A DNA stretch of 64,000 nt from the NCBI GenBank assembly GCA_023458555.1, contig JAEWYS010000008.1, positions 186,001-250,000 on the forward strand. Reading direction: 5' to 3'. Below, in pieces: positions 55,654-64,000 of this stretch. The position numbers were made by a program, and so were the translations under genes. The stretch's first letter is position 1. Each line of letters opens with the position of its first letter. Below the pieces are notes generated by a model that saw only the letters and a list, made by a program, of their open reading frames with translations, made no database searches and was not told the origin of the DNA. The DNA is from Bacteroidota bacterium. Its GTDB lineage: Bacteria; Bacteroidota; Bacteroidia; Cytophagales; Cytophagaceae.

Positions 55654-56023
55654 TAAAAACTGTTGTCTGACAAAATAAGCAGTATTATCACTGAATTACA
55701 ACGATCTTTCTTAACAATTGTCCACAAAGAAGCTGATTTTATAATTTTTAAAGAAAATCGGTCTAAACCGGAAAACATAAAAAAACAGATTTTCAACAGA
55801 AAAAATATGCTCAATATCCTGAAATGGCCCGGGAAGATGTAAATTATTTCAGGAAACACCAACTTTACCTGAACAATACCCATAAAACACTGCTGCATTC
55901 CTGTCAAAAAAGACTCAAAGCCATTAATCCAGTAATTGCACTATATGTATATGAATTAACATTAAGCTTTGGAAGAATGGTTATATAGGTGTATTAGTTT
56001 AGATCTTTTTAATTCTATGTATT
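55654..56023. other. 370-bp intergenic region, divergent promoters
   Basis: This A/T-rich segment separates the divergent GH3 gene and the CNCG protein gene. An 84-codon minus-strand frame is not credible. It holds the promoter candidate at 55968-56002; nothing else was recognised. Confidence 0.5.
55968..56002 (+). promoter_or_regulatory. Candidate promoter (-33 TTTG, -7 TAGTTTAG)
   Basis: TTTG at 55968-55971 and TAGTTTAG (7 of 8 to TAnnTTTG) at 55995-56002 are 23 bp apart, and the start codon follows 22 bp later. Confidence 0.35.
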
Positions 56024-56491
56024 ATGGCTATAGCATCAGTTGAACTTATTAAAGCACTACGTGACACCTCAAAAAGAATCGGCGGCAACAGAAGCAATTA
56101 TGACTGGAAAAATATTGGAGCCTGCAATTGCGGAAACCTGGTACAAATTGTAACCGGACATGAGAAAAAACAAATACACCAACATGGAATTCAGAAACAT
56201 GGCGATTGGGAGATGCTTGTATATCTGTACAATGACAACGGGAAATACGAAATCGATAAAATAATCAAAGCCCTCCTGGATCTGGGATTTTCACTGAGCG
56301 ATATCGTAAACCTAGAAAATCTGAGCGATCCTGAAATTTTAGCCAGGGTACCGGGCAACAAACGATTTCTTAAAAGGGATGTCAGAGAAGATGTAATCCT
56401 GTATCTTGAGACTTGGGCCAATATGCTGGAAGCAAGTCTGATTAGAGAAATTACATCAGAAAGACAAAGCCTGTACCAGGTTATGGTCTGA
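56024..56491 (+). CDS. Conserved CNCG-motif protein, unknown function
   Basis: The 155-residue soluble protein has no signal peptide. The N-terminal half has ELIKALRDTSKRIG, then Y-D-W-x-x-x-G-A-C-N-C-G-N-L-V-Q, a motif I recognise from uncharacterised proteins of Bacteroidota and cyanobacteria. The two Cys with one residue between and nearby His (HQHGIQKHG) could bind a metal, but no function is known. It is a lone gene with its own promoter-like element and stands convergent to pabB. Confidence 0.7.
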   Translation: MAIASVELIKALRDTSKRIGGNRSNYDWKNIGACNCGNLVQIVTGHEKKQIHQHGIQKHGDWEMLVYLYNDNGKYEIDKIIKALLDLGFSLSDIVNLENLSDPEILARVPGNKRFLKRDVREDVILYLETWANMLEASLIREITSERQSLYQVMV

Positions 56492-56518
56492 TTGTAACTG
56501 CATACTGCTAGATGGAAG

Positions 56519-56544
56519 AATCCCGTGTTGCTTCATACGGGATT
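56519..56544. terminator. Weak terminator between the CNCG gene and pabB
   Basis: An 8-bp stem (AATCCCGT with ACGGGATT, 10-nt loop) is followed by TTCTTG. The T-tract is short. It lies between convergent genes. Confidence 0.5.
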
Positions 56545-56549
56545 TCTTG

Positions 56550-57806
56550 CTATGCAAAAAGCTGCCTGAATACTGCTGCTTTCAGCTGACACTCATTCCA
56601 TTCTTTTTCAAGATCACAATCATAGGTGATCGCACTGCCTGCCGAAAATGAAAGATAAGTCTCTTGCTTATTATAAAACAGGGAGCGAATCAAAACATTA
56701 AAATCAAAATCATTGTCCGGACTTATGTAACCTGCGGCTCCGGAAAATGCTCCGCGAAAAAAACGCTCATACGTATCAATCAACTCCATTGCCCGTATTT
56801 TAGGCGCTCCCGTCATACTGCCCATCGGAAAAGCATTACGAATGACATCCACAACGGAACTATTGCCGCGCAACATCCCGGTAACAGTGGTAATCATCTG
56901 ATGTACCTTCGGAAATGAGTATATGCCAAACAGCTCCTCGACATCCACCGTACCAGGCATACAGGTTCGGGCCAGGTCGTTACGAACCAGGTCCATTATC
57001 ATCATATTTTCAGCTATCTCCTTTTCACAGTGTCTGAGCGTTTCTTTCAGCAATTCATCTTCTTCCTTCGTATTGCCTCTTCTTATCGTTCCTTTCATAG
57101 GCTGGGAAATAATCTTTCTATCCGTTTTTTTCAAAAAACGCTCCGGAGAAGCGGAAATAATAGCATGATTTCCGGTTTCATAAACAAGTGAGAACGGGGC
57201 TCCGGATAAAGAATTTAAAGCCGAATAAACAACAAGGGGATCTATACTGGCTTTCCTGGTAAAATACCTGATGCAGTAATTGATTTCATAGATATCACCC
57301 TCCAATATATGTTGCTTAAGCAAATGTCCGGTTTTAAGGTATTCACTTTTCCCGGTCTCCGGATAAAAAGATAGGGCAACTTTTCCGGGAACAGCAACCG
57401 GTTCTGTCCGTTCTATTGAATGATAGGCAGCAGAGGCATTATCGCTTTCTATGAAAACGCTGTCTTCATAGAAAGTCAATAAAAACTGAGGCTCGAAAAA
57501 ATGAATAATCGGGAATTGTAAAAAATCAGGATTTTTACTTGTCAGATCCTCGACTTCGTTTTTGGCATCGTACGATATATAGCCGAATATCCAGCCATGA
57601 GGTCCTGCAATAAACTCCTCAAGTTTCTCAAATACATTCCTGCCGGCTTTTAGCTCACGCCTGACTCCGACTGCCAGCTTTTCCGGGAATGCTCCATGCA
57701 GTGTATCATATCCGTTCCCGTTTAAATACATATATGTCCCGAATTCGGATGCCCAACGGAGAGCCTTTGCCCGAAAATTTTCAAGATTGTCCGGATAGAA
57801 GTACAT
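56550..57806 (-). CDS. pabB: Aminodeoxychorismate synthase component I
   Basis: The 418-residue chorismate-binding enzyme is the PabB type: QPMKGTIRRG has the Lys (in the PIKGT motif) used for amination at C4, where anthranilate synthases have Ala (PIAGT). Other family motifs are LVRNDLART, MTGAPKIRAMELID and the C-terminal GSAITYDC. It makes 4-amino-4-deoxychorismate for folate, using a PabA glutaminase encoded elsewhere. The N-terminal region is shorter than in E. coli PabB (about 450 residues). It is followed upstream by a TPR gene with a 6-bp gap, suggesting shared transcription. Confidence 0.9.
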   Translation of the reverse strand: MYFYPDNLENFRAKALRWASEFGTYMYLNGNGYDTLHGAFPEKLAVGVRRELKAGRNVFEKLEEFIAGPHGWIFGYISYDAKNEVEDLTSKNPDFLQFPIIHFFEPQFLLTFYEDSVFIESDNASAAYHSIERTEPVAVPGKVALSFYPETGKSEYLKTGHLLKQHILEGDIYEINYCIRYFTRKASIDPLVVYSALNSLSGAPFSLVYETGNHAIISASPERFLKKTDRKIISQPMKGTIRRGNTKEEDELLKETLRHCEKEIAENMMIMDLVRNDLARTCMPGTVDVEELFGIYSFPKVHQMITTVTGMLRGNSSVVDVIRNAFPMGSMTGAPKIRAMELIDTYERFFRGAFSGAAGYISPDNDFDFNVLIRSLFYNKQETYLSFSAGSAITYDCDLEKEWNECQLKAAVFRQLFA

Positions 57807-57812
57807 ACAATG

Positions 57813-59318
57813 TTATTCGGTTTCACTCAATGCCGCCCTGGCTTTATTATCAATACTGTTTTTATACTCATGGTCCGCATAAGAAAGGGCTTTACTAAAA
57901 TAATGCCTCGCTTCGGTAATATTACCGGATTCTGAAAGCATATACCCGGTTTGCAGACAGGCATTGGGTGCAAAATAGTGATTTTTTCCTTCCGACAACA
58001 GGATCACTTTTTCATAGTTGTCAATGGCTGCCTTATAGTTTCCCTGTAGCTGAAAAATTCGGCCTTTCCTATACCAGAATTCAATATTATCTACATGATC
58101 CTCTTCCCGTTTCAGACAATACTTACTGAGCTCTGCCAGCGCCTTATCCAGATAGCCGCCATCGCAGCTCAGTCTTGCTTTCATCAGATGCTTGTCCGGG
58201 AAAACCTGATTTCTGGCAAATTTGCCGGCGTATCTATCAGAATCATATACTTCCTGCCCGACATTTCCTACTTTGCCCAGATAATACACTGCCTTTTCTT
58301 CATTGCCGGACAGCCAGTACGTCAGAAAAATTTTGTAGTAAGCGTCTTTAATATGATTTTTCCCTTTGGTTGCTTTCAGAAAATGCAGATAATATCCTCT
58401 GGATTCCTCATATTTCCCTTTATATAAAAGAACCTCGCCCTGAAGAAGATATACAAGAGGAAAAGTAGCATAGCTGCCGGAAGAATACCTGCTTAAAATC
58501 CCCAATGCCTTGTCGGACTGACCTTCTTTCACCAATACAGCCGAATACAAATAAGCCAGTAAGTAATTTTGCCTGTTTTTATCAGCCTGATCTGCGATCT
58601 GGCAGGAAACACAGCCCGCCGTTTTCAAAATATACTTTTGGGCAGCTACCCGAAGCATAAAGGCCTCGAGAGCAAAAAAAGAGCCGCTGCTTTCTACCTG
58701 CTTCAGCAAATGAATTCCTTTACTGATTTCACCTTTATAACCGAAGAGATTGGTTAGCCACAGATATTTTTCCGGAACAGAGCCGAGAAACAGCTGAAAC
58801 AGCCCGGCCAGCTTTTGATGATGAATAAAATCAGGGTACCTGCGGCTGATTAGCTGAATAAGCTGATATGTTTGCTTTAATTCCCATGCTCCCGACAGTT
58901 CCTCATTAAACTTCAGCTTCAGCAAAGCCGAATGAAAGCGGATTTCCGCTTCAATTAATAATTTCCAGGCCGGGTCATAAGCCAGCCTGGGTATAGTTTT
59001 CAGATACTGACTATGTATGGATTTTACCTGCTGATATGCACCATAATCCTCCATTAGCAGCAAATACAGGGTCTCGGAATAGCTGTGAACAAGAAAATAA
59101 AAAGGATCATTTCCATATTGATCACCGGCTTCACTGAGCAATAAATTACCTTCGGACAGCTTCAGTGAAAGAATAAGACGGTATGCATTGAGAAGAGGAG
59201 AGGGGATAGCATTCTGCGCATATACCCCGGAACAGGATACGACAATGAAAAAAAGAAAAATAAAAAAAGGGCGGGCTTTACGAGCCGCCCTTCTCTTAAT
59301 AAGAGAGTATATCTTCAA
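57813..59318 (-). CDS. Exported TPR protein, unknown function
   Basis: The 501-residue product has an Arg/Lys-rich start and a very hydrophobic signal segment (residues about 17-35, rich in Phe), then TPR-like helical repeats through the C-terminus, clearest at about 290-500 (for example ALAELSKYC, RKGRIFQLQGNYKAAIDNYEK split across units). It is probably periplasmic or outer-membrane associated, with scaffold function. Its partners are unknown. Its first 18 codons contain a terminator-like hairpin and T-tract (59267-59292). It is 6 bp upstream of pabB on the same strand, probably by chance. Confidence 0.75.
   Translation of the reverse strand: MKIYSLIKRRAARKARPFFIFLFFIVVSCSGVYAQNAIPSPLLNAYRLILSLKLSEGNLLLSEAGDQYGNDPFYFLVHSYSETLYLLLMEDYGAYQQVKSIHSQYLKTIPRLAYDPAWKLLIEAEIRFHSALLKLKFNEELSGAWELKQTYQLIQLISRRYPDFIHHQKLAGLFQLFLGSVPEKYLWLTNLFGYKGEISKGIHLLKQVESSGSFFALEAFMLRVAAQKYILKTAGCVSCQIADQADKNRQNYLLAYLYSAVLVKEGQSDKALGILSRYSSGSYATFPLVYLLQGEVLLYKGKYEESRGYYLHFLKATKGKNHIKDAYYKIFLTYWLSGNEEKAVYYLGKVGNVGQEVYDSDRYAGKFARNQVFPDKHLMKARLSCDGGYLDKALAELSKYCLKREEDHVDNIEFWYRKGRIFQLQGNYKAAIDNYEKVILLSEGKNHYFAPNACLQTGYMLSESGNITEARHYFSKALSYADHEYKNSIDNKARAALSETE
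59267..59292 (-). terminator. Intrinsic terminator-like hairpin inside the TPR gene 5' end
   Basis: A 10-bp G+C-rich stem (AAGGGCGG with one bulged G, then CT; paired with AGCCGCCCTT) is followed on the minus strand by T7-A-T5-C-T7. It lies 31-56 bp past the zinc-ribbon gene's stop, so it fits as that gene's terminator although it overlaps the TPR start. Confidence 0.7.
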
Positions 59319-59322
59319 AGAC

Positions 59323-60069
59323 TTATCTTTTACTCGTCTCTAATACCGGAGATTCAACATCTGCAAAGATTCTTCCGCAATGCTCACATACAATAAGCTT
59401 CTTTTTTTCTCTGATATCCACCTGTCTCTGAGGAGGCACTGTGTTAAAGCAGCCACCGCAGGCATCTCTTTTTACAGATACAACCGCAAGTCCGTTGTTA
59501 ACATTTTTACGGATCTTGTTATATGAATTCAAAAGACGCTCTTCAATTGCCTTAGATGCTTTCTCCCGGTCCTTATGCAGTTTCTCCTCTTCATCCCGGC
59601 TCTCTCCGATGATACTGTCAAGCTCTTTTTTCTTGATATCCAGATCCTTCTGTCTTTCCTGGAGAATCGATTCCGTTTTAGCGATTTCCTCTTTTTTTAC
59701 CTCTATTTTAGCAAAACCTTCCTTTATGCGCTTTTCACTAATCTGAATTTCAAGTTGCTGCAGCTCAACCTCCTTGGTAATCGCGTCGTATTCACGGTTA
59801 TTGCGGACATTCATTTGCTGCTCCTCATACTTCTTTATGAGCTTTTCCGCATCCTTGATACCTTGCTTATTGTTCTGAATTTCATCCTCAAGCTTCTTAA
59901 TTTCGCTTTCGAACTTTCCGACCCGGGTTTCATATCCGGCCAGTTCATCTTCCAGATCCCTTACTTCTTCCGGAAGGTCACCACGTACTTTGTTTATTTC
60001 ATCAAGCTTTGAGTCGATTGTTTGCAATTTAACAAGGGCTTCAAGCTTCTGTGCAACTGAGTTTTCCAT
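59323..60069 (-). CDS. Coiled-coil protein with C-terminal C4 zinc ribbon
   Basis: This 248-residue protein has a long coiled-coil (about 10-190, heptad-rich Leu/Glu/Lys) and a C4 zinc ribbon at the C-terminus (CGGC about 205 and CEHC about 229). It is the zf-RING_7 / 'C4-type zinc ribbon domain' family found in most bacteria, often next to the Nif3-like gene. Its role may be in nucleic-acid or replication-related regulation, but it is not well defined. The upstream Nif3-like gene is 5 bp away on the same strand, so the two form an operon. Confidence 0.88.
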   Translation of the reverse strand: MENSVAQKLEALVKLQTIDSKLDEINKVRGDLPEEVRDLEDELAGYETRVGKFESEIKKLEDEIQNNKQGIKDAEKLIKKYEEQQMNVRNNREYDAITKEVELQQLEIQISEKRIKEGFAKIEVKKEEIAKTESILQERQKDLDIKKKELDSIIGESRDEEEKLHKDREKASKAIEERLLNSYNKIRKNVNNGLAVVSVKRDACGGCFNTVPPQRQVDIREKKKLIVCEHCGRIFADVESPVLETSKR

Positions 60070-60074
60070 CTATC

Positions 60075-61172
60075 TTAAAGATAACTTATAGGGTTTGTTA
60101 CTGTTTTTGCCAAAATGACTGCAATATTACTAAAATTCTCAATTAAATAGTCATAAATTAGATCTTTTGTAAAAACCTCCGACTCATAATGTCCGACATC
60201 GGCAATAATAATCCTGTTTTCGGCATCAAAGTATTCATGATATTTAAAATCTGAGGTAATAAACAAATCAGCTCCGCTCGCAATGGCCGCTTTCAGCAGA
60301 AAACTGCCGGAACCGCCGCAGACCGCAACTTTATTAATTTCTTTTCCGACAACTTTTGTATGTTTCAGCACGGAAAGCTGCAGCTTTTCCTTTACAACAT
60401 GCAAGTATTCGAGTGGGGTATAGGAGCGTTCCGTAGTTCCGGTCATGCCGGAGCCAATATACGGATTTGCATTGTCAAGAGATAAAATGTCATAAGCCGG
60501 CTCCTCATAAGGATGACTTTCTTTCAGATGACGTATAAGCTGATTTTCCAGGTGAGCGGGAAATACAACCTCAACACGATCCTCTTCTACATACTCCCGG
60601 ATGCCGGCACGGCCAACTGCCGGTGATGCGCCCTCCATCGGAAAAAACGATCCCTGACCGTTGATCTTAAAGCTGCACTCCCTGTAATTGCCTATTTTGC
60701 CTCCGCCTGCTTCAAACAGCTGATCCAGGACCTGGCCGGTATGGGAAGAGGGAATAAAGGTTACTATTTTTTTCAGCGTATCATTTTTAGAAACCAGCAC
60801 CGAAGTATTGGTCAGATTCAGTACATCACAAATCTTTTTATTTACTCCGTTCGGCATATTATCCAGATTGGTATGAATACCATACAGCGCAACATCGTTT
60901 TTGATTGCTTTAATAACCGTTCTCTCTACATAATTACTTCCGGTAAGTTTTTTCAGCCCTTTGAATATTACCGGATGATGTGCCACAATCATATTACATC
61001 CGAGCGCAACAGCTTCATCAACGACTTCTTCCGTCATATCAAGTGTTACCAAAACTCCTGTTACGGTAGTATCACAGCTACCGGTAAGCAACCCGGCATT
61101 ATCATAGCTTTCCTGATAGGATAGAGGAGCCAGTTTTTCCAGGGACTTTGCAACATCATTAACCTTAATCAT
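60075..61172 (-). CDS. Nif3-like dinuclear metal-binding protein
   Basis: The ATG at 61172 gives 365 residues beginning MIKVNDV, matching the family start; the open frame upstream to 61430 overlaps the divergent lpxK gene. Metal-binding motifs are AHHPVIF, HTNLD and GHYESE. The length fits the long form with a PII/CutA-like insertion (about residues 130-235), as in Bacillus YqfO. The family has been linked to GTP cyclohydrolase-like activity, but its physiological role is uncertain. Transcribed with the zinc-ribbon gene. Confidence 0.9.
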   Translation of the reverse strand: MIKVNDVAKSLEKLAPLSYQESYDNAGLLTGSCDTTVTGVLVTLDMTEEVVDEAVALGCNMIVAHHPVIFKGLKKLTGSNYVERTVIKAIKNDVALYGIHTNLDNMPNGVNKKICDVLNLTNTSVLVSKNDTLKKIVTFIPSSHTGQVLDQLFEAGGGKIGNYRECSFKINGQGSFFPMEGASPAVGRAGIREYVEEDRVEVVFPAHLENQLIRHLKESHPYEEPAYDILSLDNANPYIGSGMTGTTERSYTPLEYLHVVKEKLQLSVLKHTKVVGKEINKVAVCGGSGSFLLKAAIASGADLFITSDFKYHEYFDAENRIIIADVGHYESEVFTKDLIYDYLIENFSNIAVILAKTVTNPISYL

Positions 61173-61248
61173 AGTGTAGCAGTTGTTGGGATCCGATTTT
61201 ATTTTCATCCCAAAACTATCAACATTTTTCTTTATATCTTTGCTCCCG

Positions 61249-62295
61249 ATGACACTAAGAAAGTTTTTTCTTTTTCCCTTTTCAATAGTATATAGCCTTG
61301 TCACAGGTTTTAGAAACTTTCTGTATGATAAAAAGTTTTTAAAATCAGCTTCATTCGAATTTCCGGTCATATGCATCGGCAACCTGAAAGTAGGAGGTAC
61401 CGGCAAAACTCCGCATGTCGAATACCTCACAGACTTTCTTTCCTCAGAATTTCCTGTAGGAATAGTTAGCAGAGGATACGGTCGTAAAACAAAAGGCTAT
61501 ATCGAAGCATATCGGGATACGGAAGCCTCAAAGATCGGTGACGAGCCTGCTCAGTATCGAAGAAAATTTTCTGATAATGTCCGGGTTGCTGTCTGTGAAA
61601 AACGTAGCATAGGAATAAAAAGATTAAAGGAAAGCCATCCTCAGCTAAAAACGATTATTCTGGACGATGCCATGCAGCATCGTTCCGTACAGGCCGGACT
61701 TACTATTATGCTTACAGAATACAAACATCCTTTTTTTAAAGATTGGATACTTCCGGGTGGCTTGCTTAGGGAAAGCCGGAAAGAAGTACAGAGAGCAGAT
61801 ATGGTAATAGTCACCAAATGCCCGGATGATATAGCTGAAATTCAAAGGAGTAAATTCCGTGACCAGACACGCAGGTATGCCCAAAAGAATGTACCGGTGT
61901 TTTTCACCCGCTATATATACGGCGCTCCGACAGCGCTCTATAATCCGGTCGCCCCATTCAATCAATCAGCTCCCTGCCACATTCTGGCTGTATCAGGAAT
62001 TGCTAATCCACAGCCTTTTCTTTCTTTCCTTCAGGAAAGCTATACATCTGTCAAGTCATTACGGTACTCCGATCATTATGACTATACAATAAAAGATGAA
62101 GAAAAAATAATAAAAGAATTCCAAAGTCTGCCGGAAAATGGCAATAAACTGATACTAACCACAGAAAAAGATGCCGTTAAGTTTAAAGATCTACACATAC
62201 TGAAAGAAGTTCCTGTAGCTTATATTCCGGTCAAGGCATCTTTTCTTGAAAAAGAAAATGAATTTAGGCAGTTGGTCAGAGACTTTTTAAATTAG
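61249..62295 (+). CDS. lpxK: Tetraacyldisaccharide 4'-kinase
   Basis: LpxK phosphorylates the lipid A precursor at the 4' position using ATP at the inner membrane. The start at 61249 gives 348 residues and places the membrane helix within residues 5-25; an upstream in-frame ATG at 61183 is possible but lies next to the nif3-like start. Motifs are the P-loop GNLKVGGTGKTP, SRGYGR and the DD-containing ILDDAMQHR. Length and motifs match the family. It indicates that the organism makes lipid A with a 4' phosphate at least transiently. It is divergent from the Nif3-like gene, with 76 bp between. Confidence 0.93.
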   Translation: MTLRKFFLFPFSIVYSLVTGFRNFLYDKKFLKSASFEFPVICIGNLKVGGTGKTPHVEYLTDFLSSEFPVGIVSRGYGRKTKGYIEAYRDTEASKIGDEPAQYRRKFSDNVRVAVCEKRSIGIKRLKESHPQLKTIILDDAMQHRSVQAGLTIMLTEYKHPFFKDWILPGGLLRESRKEVQRADMVIVTKCPDDIAEIQRSKFRDQTRRYAQKNVPVFFTRYIYGAPTALYNPVAPFNQSAPCHILAVSGIANPQPFLSFLQESYTSVKSLRYSDHYDYTIKDEEKIIKEFQSLPENGNKLILTTEKDAVKFKDLHILKEVPVAYIPVKASFLEKENEFRQLVRDFLN

Positions 62296-62303
62296 TATGT
62301 TTG
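62296..62303 (+). promoter_or_regulatory. Candidate -7 promoter element for the porin gene
   Basis: TATGTTTG is an exact TAnnTTTG match. It begins directly after the lpxK stop codon and ends 19 bp before the proposed GTG start at 62323, giving a very short leader. Confidence 0.4.
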
Positions 62304-62322
62304 CCCAATTATTTTAGCGAAG

Positions 62323-64000
62323 GTGACACAACTCAGGATATACATATTTTTTATTAGTTGCTTTTCCTGCATAATGCACAAAGGAACAGCTCAGATTCTG
62401 GACGATACAACCAGATTATTATACGGTACGCATACAACATATTTCCAAAAAGAGGTTGATATATTGAACAATGTACCGGAGAAAAGAAAGCTCGATACAC
62501 TTCTTACTGACCTGCATAATCAAAGCTTCATTTTCGACAAAAACATATTTTATCAGGATCTGGGACAACTCGGCACACCTGTTCAGCACTATGGATACCA
62601 GATGCCGGATCGTCCCGGAAGACGCTTCGGGTTCGATGAATTTCTGATATATGAATATTCTCCTTCCACCATCGATTATTTCGATACCAGATCGCCCTTT
62701 TCGGAAGTGTCCTATATTCAGGGATCACGAGGACAGCAACTTGCTCAGGCCCGCTTCAGCAGAAACATCAATTATCACTGGAATGTCGGATTTGATTACC
62801 GCATTTTCAAGACAGACAAGCTAAACGGCCTGTTCCGGAAAGATAAAAATACCACAGCCAGCGCATTTGATTTTTATACCCGGTATTTCACTCCCGATAA
62901 CCGGTACGGCATCCTCGCAAATTTTTCATTTTACGATCAGCAGTTTATGGAAACAGGGGGGATAAGCCCGGATTCTGCGGATACATATTTTGATCTTTTT
63001 GACGATATCCGGGAATATGTCTACATCCAGAGTAATGACCGCGAACGGAAAGCGATGACCAATAACAGAAAAGGTCAGTATCATATATATCAGCAGTTTG
63101 ATTTTTTCGGCGATTCACTTCTCCAGCTATATAATGTATTTGATTATTCAAGCCGAACCAATTGGTTTAAGCTAAGAAATCACGAAAATCTTAATGACTA
63201 CTTTCAGGCATATGGTTTACCGGCTGAGCCGCTTCATTACCCATACAGCACCTTCAATATGTCCGCTCAAAAGCTGCTGGAAAATGAGGGTGGATTAAAA
63301 GGAGTATCCCAGGGACTAAATTACCGGTTATTTTACCGGTATAAGGAAATCGATTACCGACAGCATTATGATTCTCTTTCCTTAGGCTATACCGAACAAT
63401 TTGCCGGCGGAACTTTCTCCTATGCTTTTCGCGATCCGGCCTTATTACTAAGTGCCTCAGGAGAGAAAATGCTATCTGGCAATGATTATGGAATTAAAGC
63501 AGCTATAAGCCATCCGCTCTTCAAAGCCGGCTATAATCGCCTGGTTTATTCACCTTCATTATTTCAGACACTCTTTGTTGGTAACTTCATCCAGTGGCTT
63601 CCGGCGGATAACCTGAAAGAAACAGGCACCAGCCATTATTACCTGTCGGCAAACTATACAAAAGAGCGCTTTTTCGTGAGAGCAGGCTTAAATTACTATA
63701 ACATCCGGAACTATATCTATCTCGATGCCGACAAGTACAGAAAGCAGGCCGCGGACGATCAGGTAGTAAGTCCTGTCGATGTGTATATTAATGCCGGGAT
63801 AAACGTCAGTCGCTTTCATCTGGAAAACTATCTGGAATATCGAAAAGTGGGTGGAAAGAACGGAGGAGAAAACCTGATCCGGGTACCGGAATACACTAAT
63901 AAAGCAAGGCTGTACTATCAGAATAACCTCTTTAAGCATGTCGCTTTTCTGCAGATCGGAGTCGACCTGAATTATCGTTCCGGATATTATGCAGACTATT
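62323..64000 (+). CDS. Putative outer-membrane porin (Porin_10-like), C-terminus outside window
   Basis: The frame is open from GTG at 62323 to the window edge (559 codons). The N-terminus is a signal peptide (TQLRIYIFFISCFSC then HKGTAQ). Mature sequence features FYQDLGQLGTPVQHYGYQ, the hallmark of the Bacteroidota 'putative porin' family, followed by long alternating beta strands with aromatic girdle residues and many Tyr/Asp/Asn, as in a large barrel. Relatives have about 600-700 residues, so 50-150 residues are missing. The likely role is passive uptake across the outer membrane; the substrate is unknown. An ATG at 62374 would remove the signal peptide and is less likely. Confidence 0.85.
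   Translation, partial: MTQLRIYIFFISCFSCIMHKGTAQILDDTTRLLYGTHTTYFQKEVDILNNVPEKRKLDTLLTDLHNQSFIFDKNIFYQDLGQLGTPVQHYGYQMPDRPGRRFGFDEFLIYEYSPSTIDYFDTRSPFSEVSYIQGSRGQQLAQARFSRNINYHWNVGFDYRIFKTDKLNGLFRKDKNTTASAFDFYTRYFTPDNRYGILANFSFYDQQFMETGGISPDSADTYFDLFDDIREYVYIQSNDRERKAMTNNRKGQYHIYQQFDFFGDSLLQLYNVFDYSSRTNWFKLRNHENLNDYFQAYGLPAEPLHYPYSTFNMSAQKLLENEGGLKGVSQGLNYRLFYRYKEIDYRQHYDSLSLGYTEQFAGGTFSYAFRDPALLLSASGEKMLSGNDYGIKAAISHPLFKAGYNRLVYSPSLFQTLFVGNFIQWLPADNLKETGTSHYYLSANYTKERFFVRAGLNYYNIRNYIYLDADKYRKQAADDQVVSPVDVYINAGINVSRFHLENYLEYRKVGGKNGGENLIRVPEYTNKARLYYQNNLFKHVAFLQIGVDLNYRSGYYADY

Overview
The window is chromosomal DNA from a member of the Bacteroidota, most likely a gliding or surface-active Cytophagales-type bacterium. 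The evidence is the set of type IX secretion (T9SS) proteins: three PorP/SprF-like proteins, a PorE-like OmpA protein, two very long adhesins with 'gliding motility-associated' (CHU_C, type B) C-termini, and several proteins with type A or type B sorting tails. Candidate promoters fit the Bacteroidota TAnnTTTG consensus, start sites lack obvious Shine-Dalgarno sequences, and a few starts are TTG or GTG. No rRNA, tRNA, CRISPR array, phage module or intact insertion sequence was seen. The genus cannot be named from this sequence.

Layout. 1-5 kb (minus): a sugar-1-phosphate nucleotidyltransferase (cut by the window edge), a sugar-kinase/RapZ-C fusion, an ABC-F ATPase and an AmtB ammonium channel. 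5-15.8 kb (minus): a 2,402-residue adhesin, a PorP/SprF protein and a PorE-like anchor form one T9SS operon. 16-20 kb: a small membrane protein, a DEAD-box helicase, two small Cys-rich exported proteins (one with CC pairs every seven residues) and an atypical SDR protein. 20.4-24.8 kb: a divergent PorP-like gene faces an ECF sigma factor / membrane anti-sigma factor / leucine-rich-repeat protein operon with 4-bp overlaps; the last two proteins end in CHU_C-like domains. 24.9-37 kb: a secreted GH30-type hydrolase, HrpB helicase, YceI, a small lipoprotein, a lytic transglycosylase, a hybrid histidine kinase with a tail-anchored response regulator, and an M3 peptidase.

37-42 kb: a compact six-gene operon holds two MbnH-like di-heme enzymes, two MbnP-like lipoproteins and two small paralogous Cys proteins (C-x9-C-x3-C-Y-L). 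It is the best candidate here for an undescribed metal-handling system. 42.4-46 kb: a membrane AraC-type regulator and a T9SS-secreted Asp-box propeller protein, together flanked by 80%-identical 80-bp direct repeats. 46-51.5 kb: a second adhesin/PorP pair. 51.5-64 kb: a decayed gene, a sterol desaturase-type hydroxylase, GH3 beta-glucosidase, a CNCG-motif protein, PabB, a TPR protein, a coiled-coil zinc-ribbon protein, a Nif3-like protein, LpxK and a truncated outer-membrane porin.

How it fits together. Much of the window serves the cell surface: large T9SS adhesins with dedicated PorP/SprF partners, secreted polysaccharide hydrolases, lipid A synthesis, and peptidoglycan turnover and recycling. 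The sigma/anti-sigma operon may link gene expression to T9SS function, and the di-heme/MbnP operon may make oxidised, copper-binding lipoproteins. Both of these links are inference.
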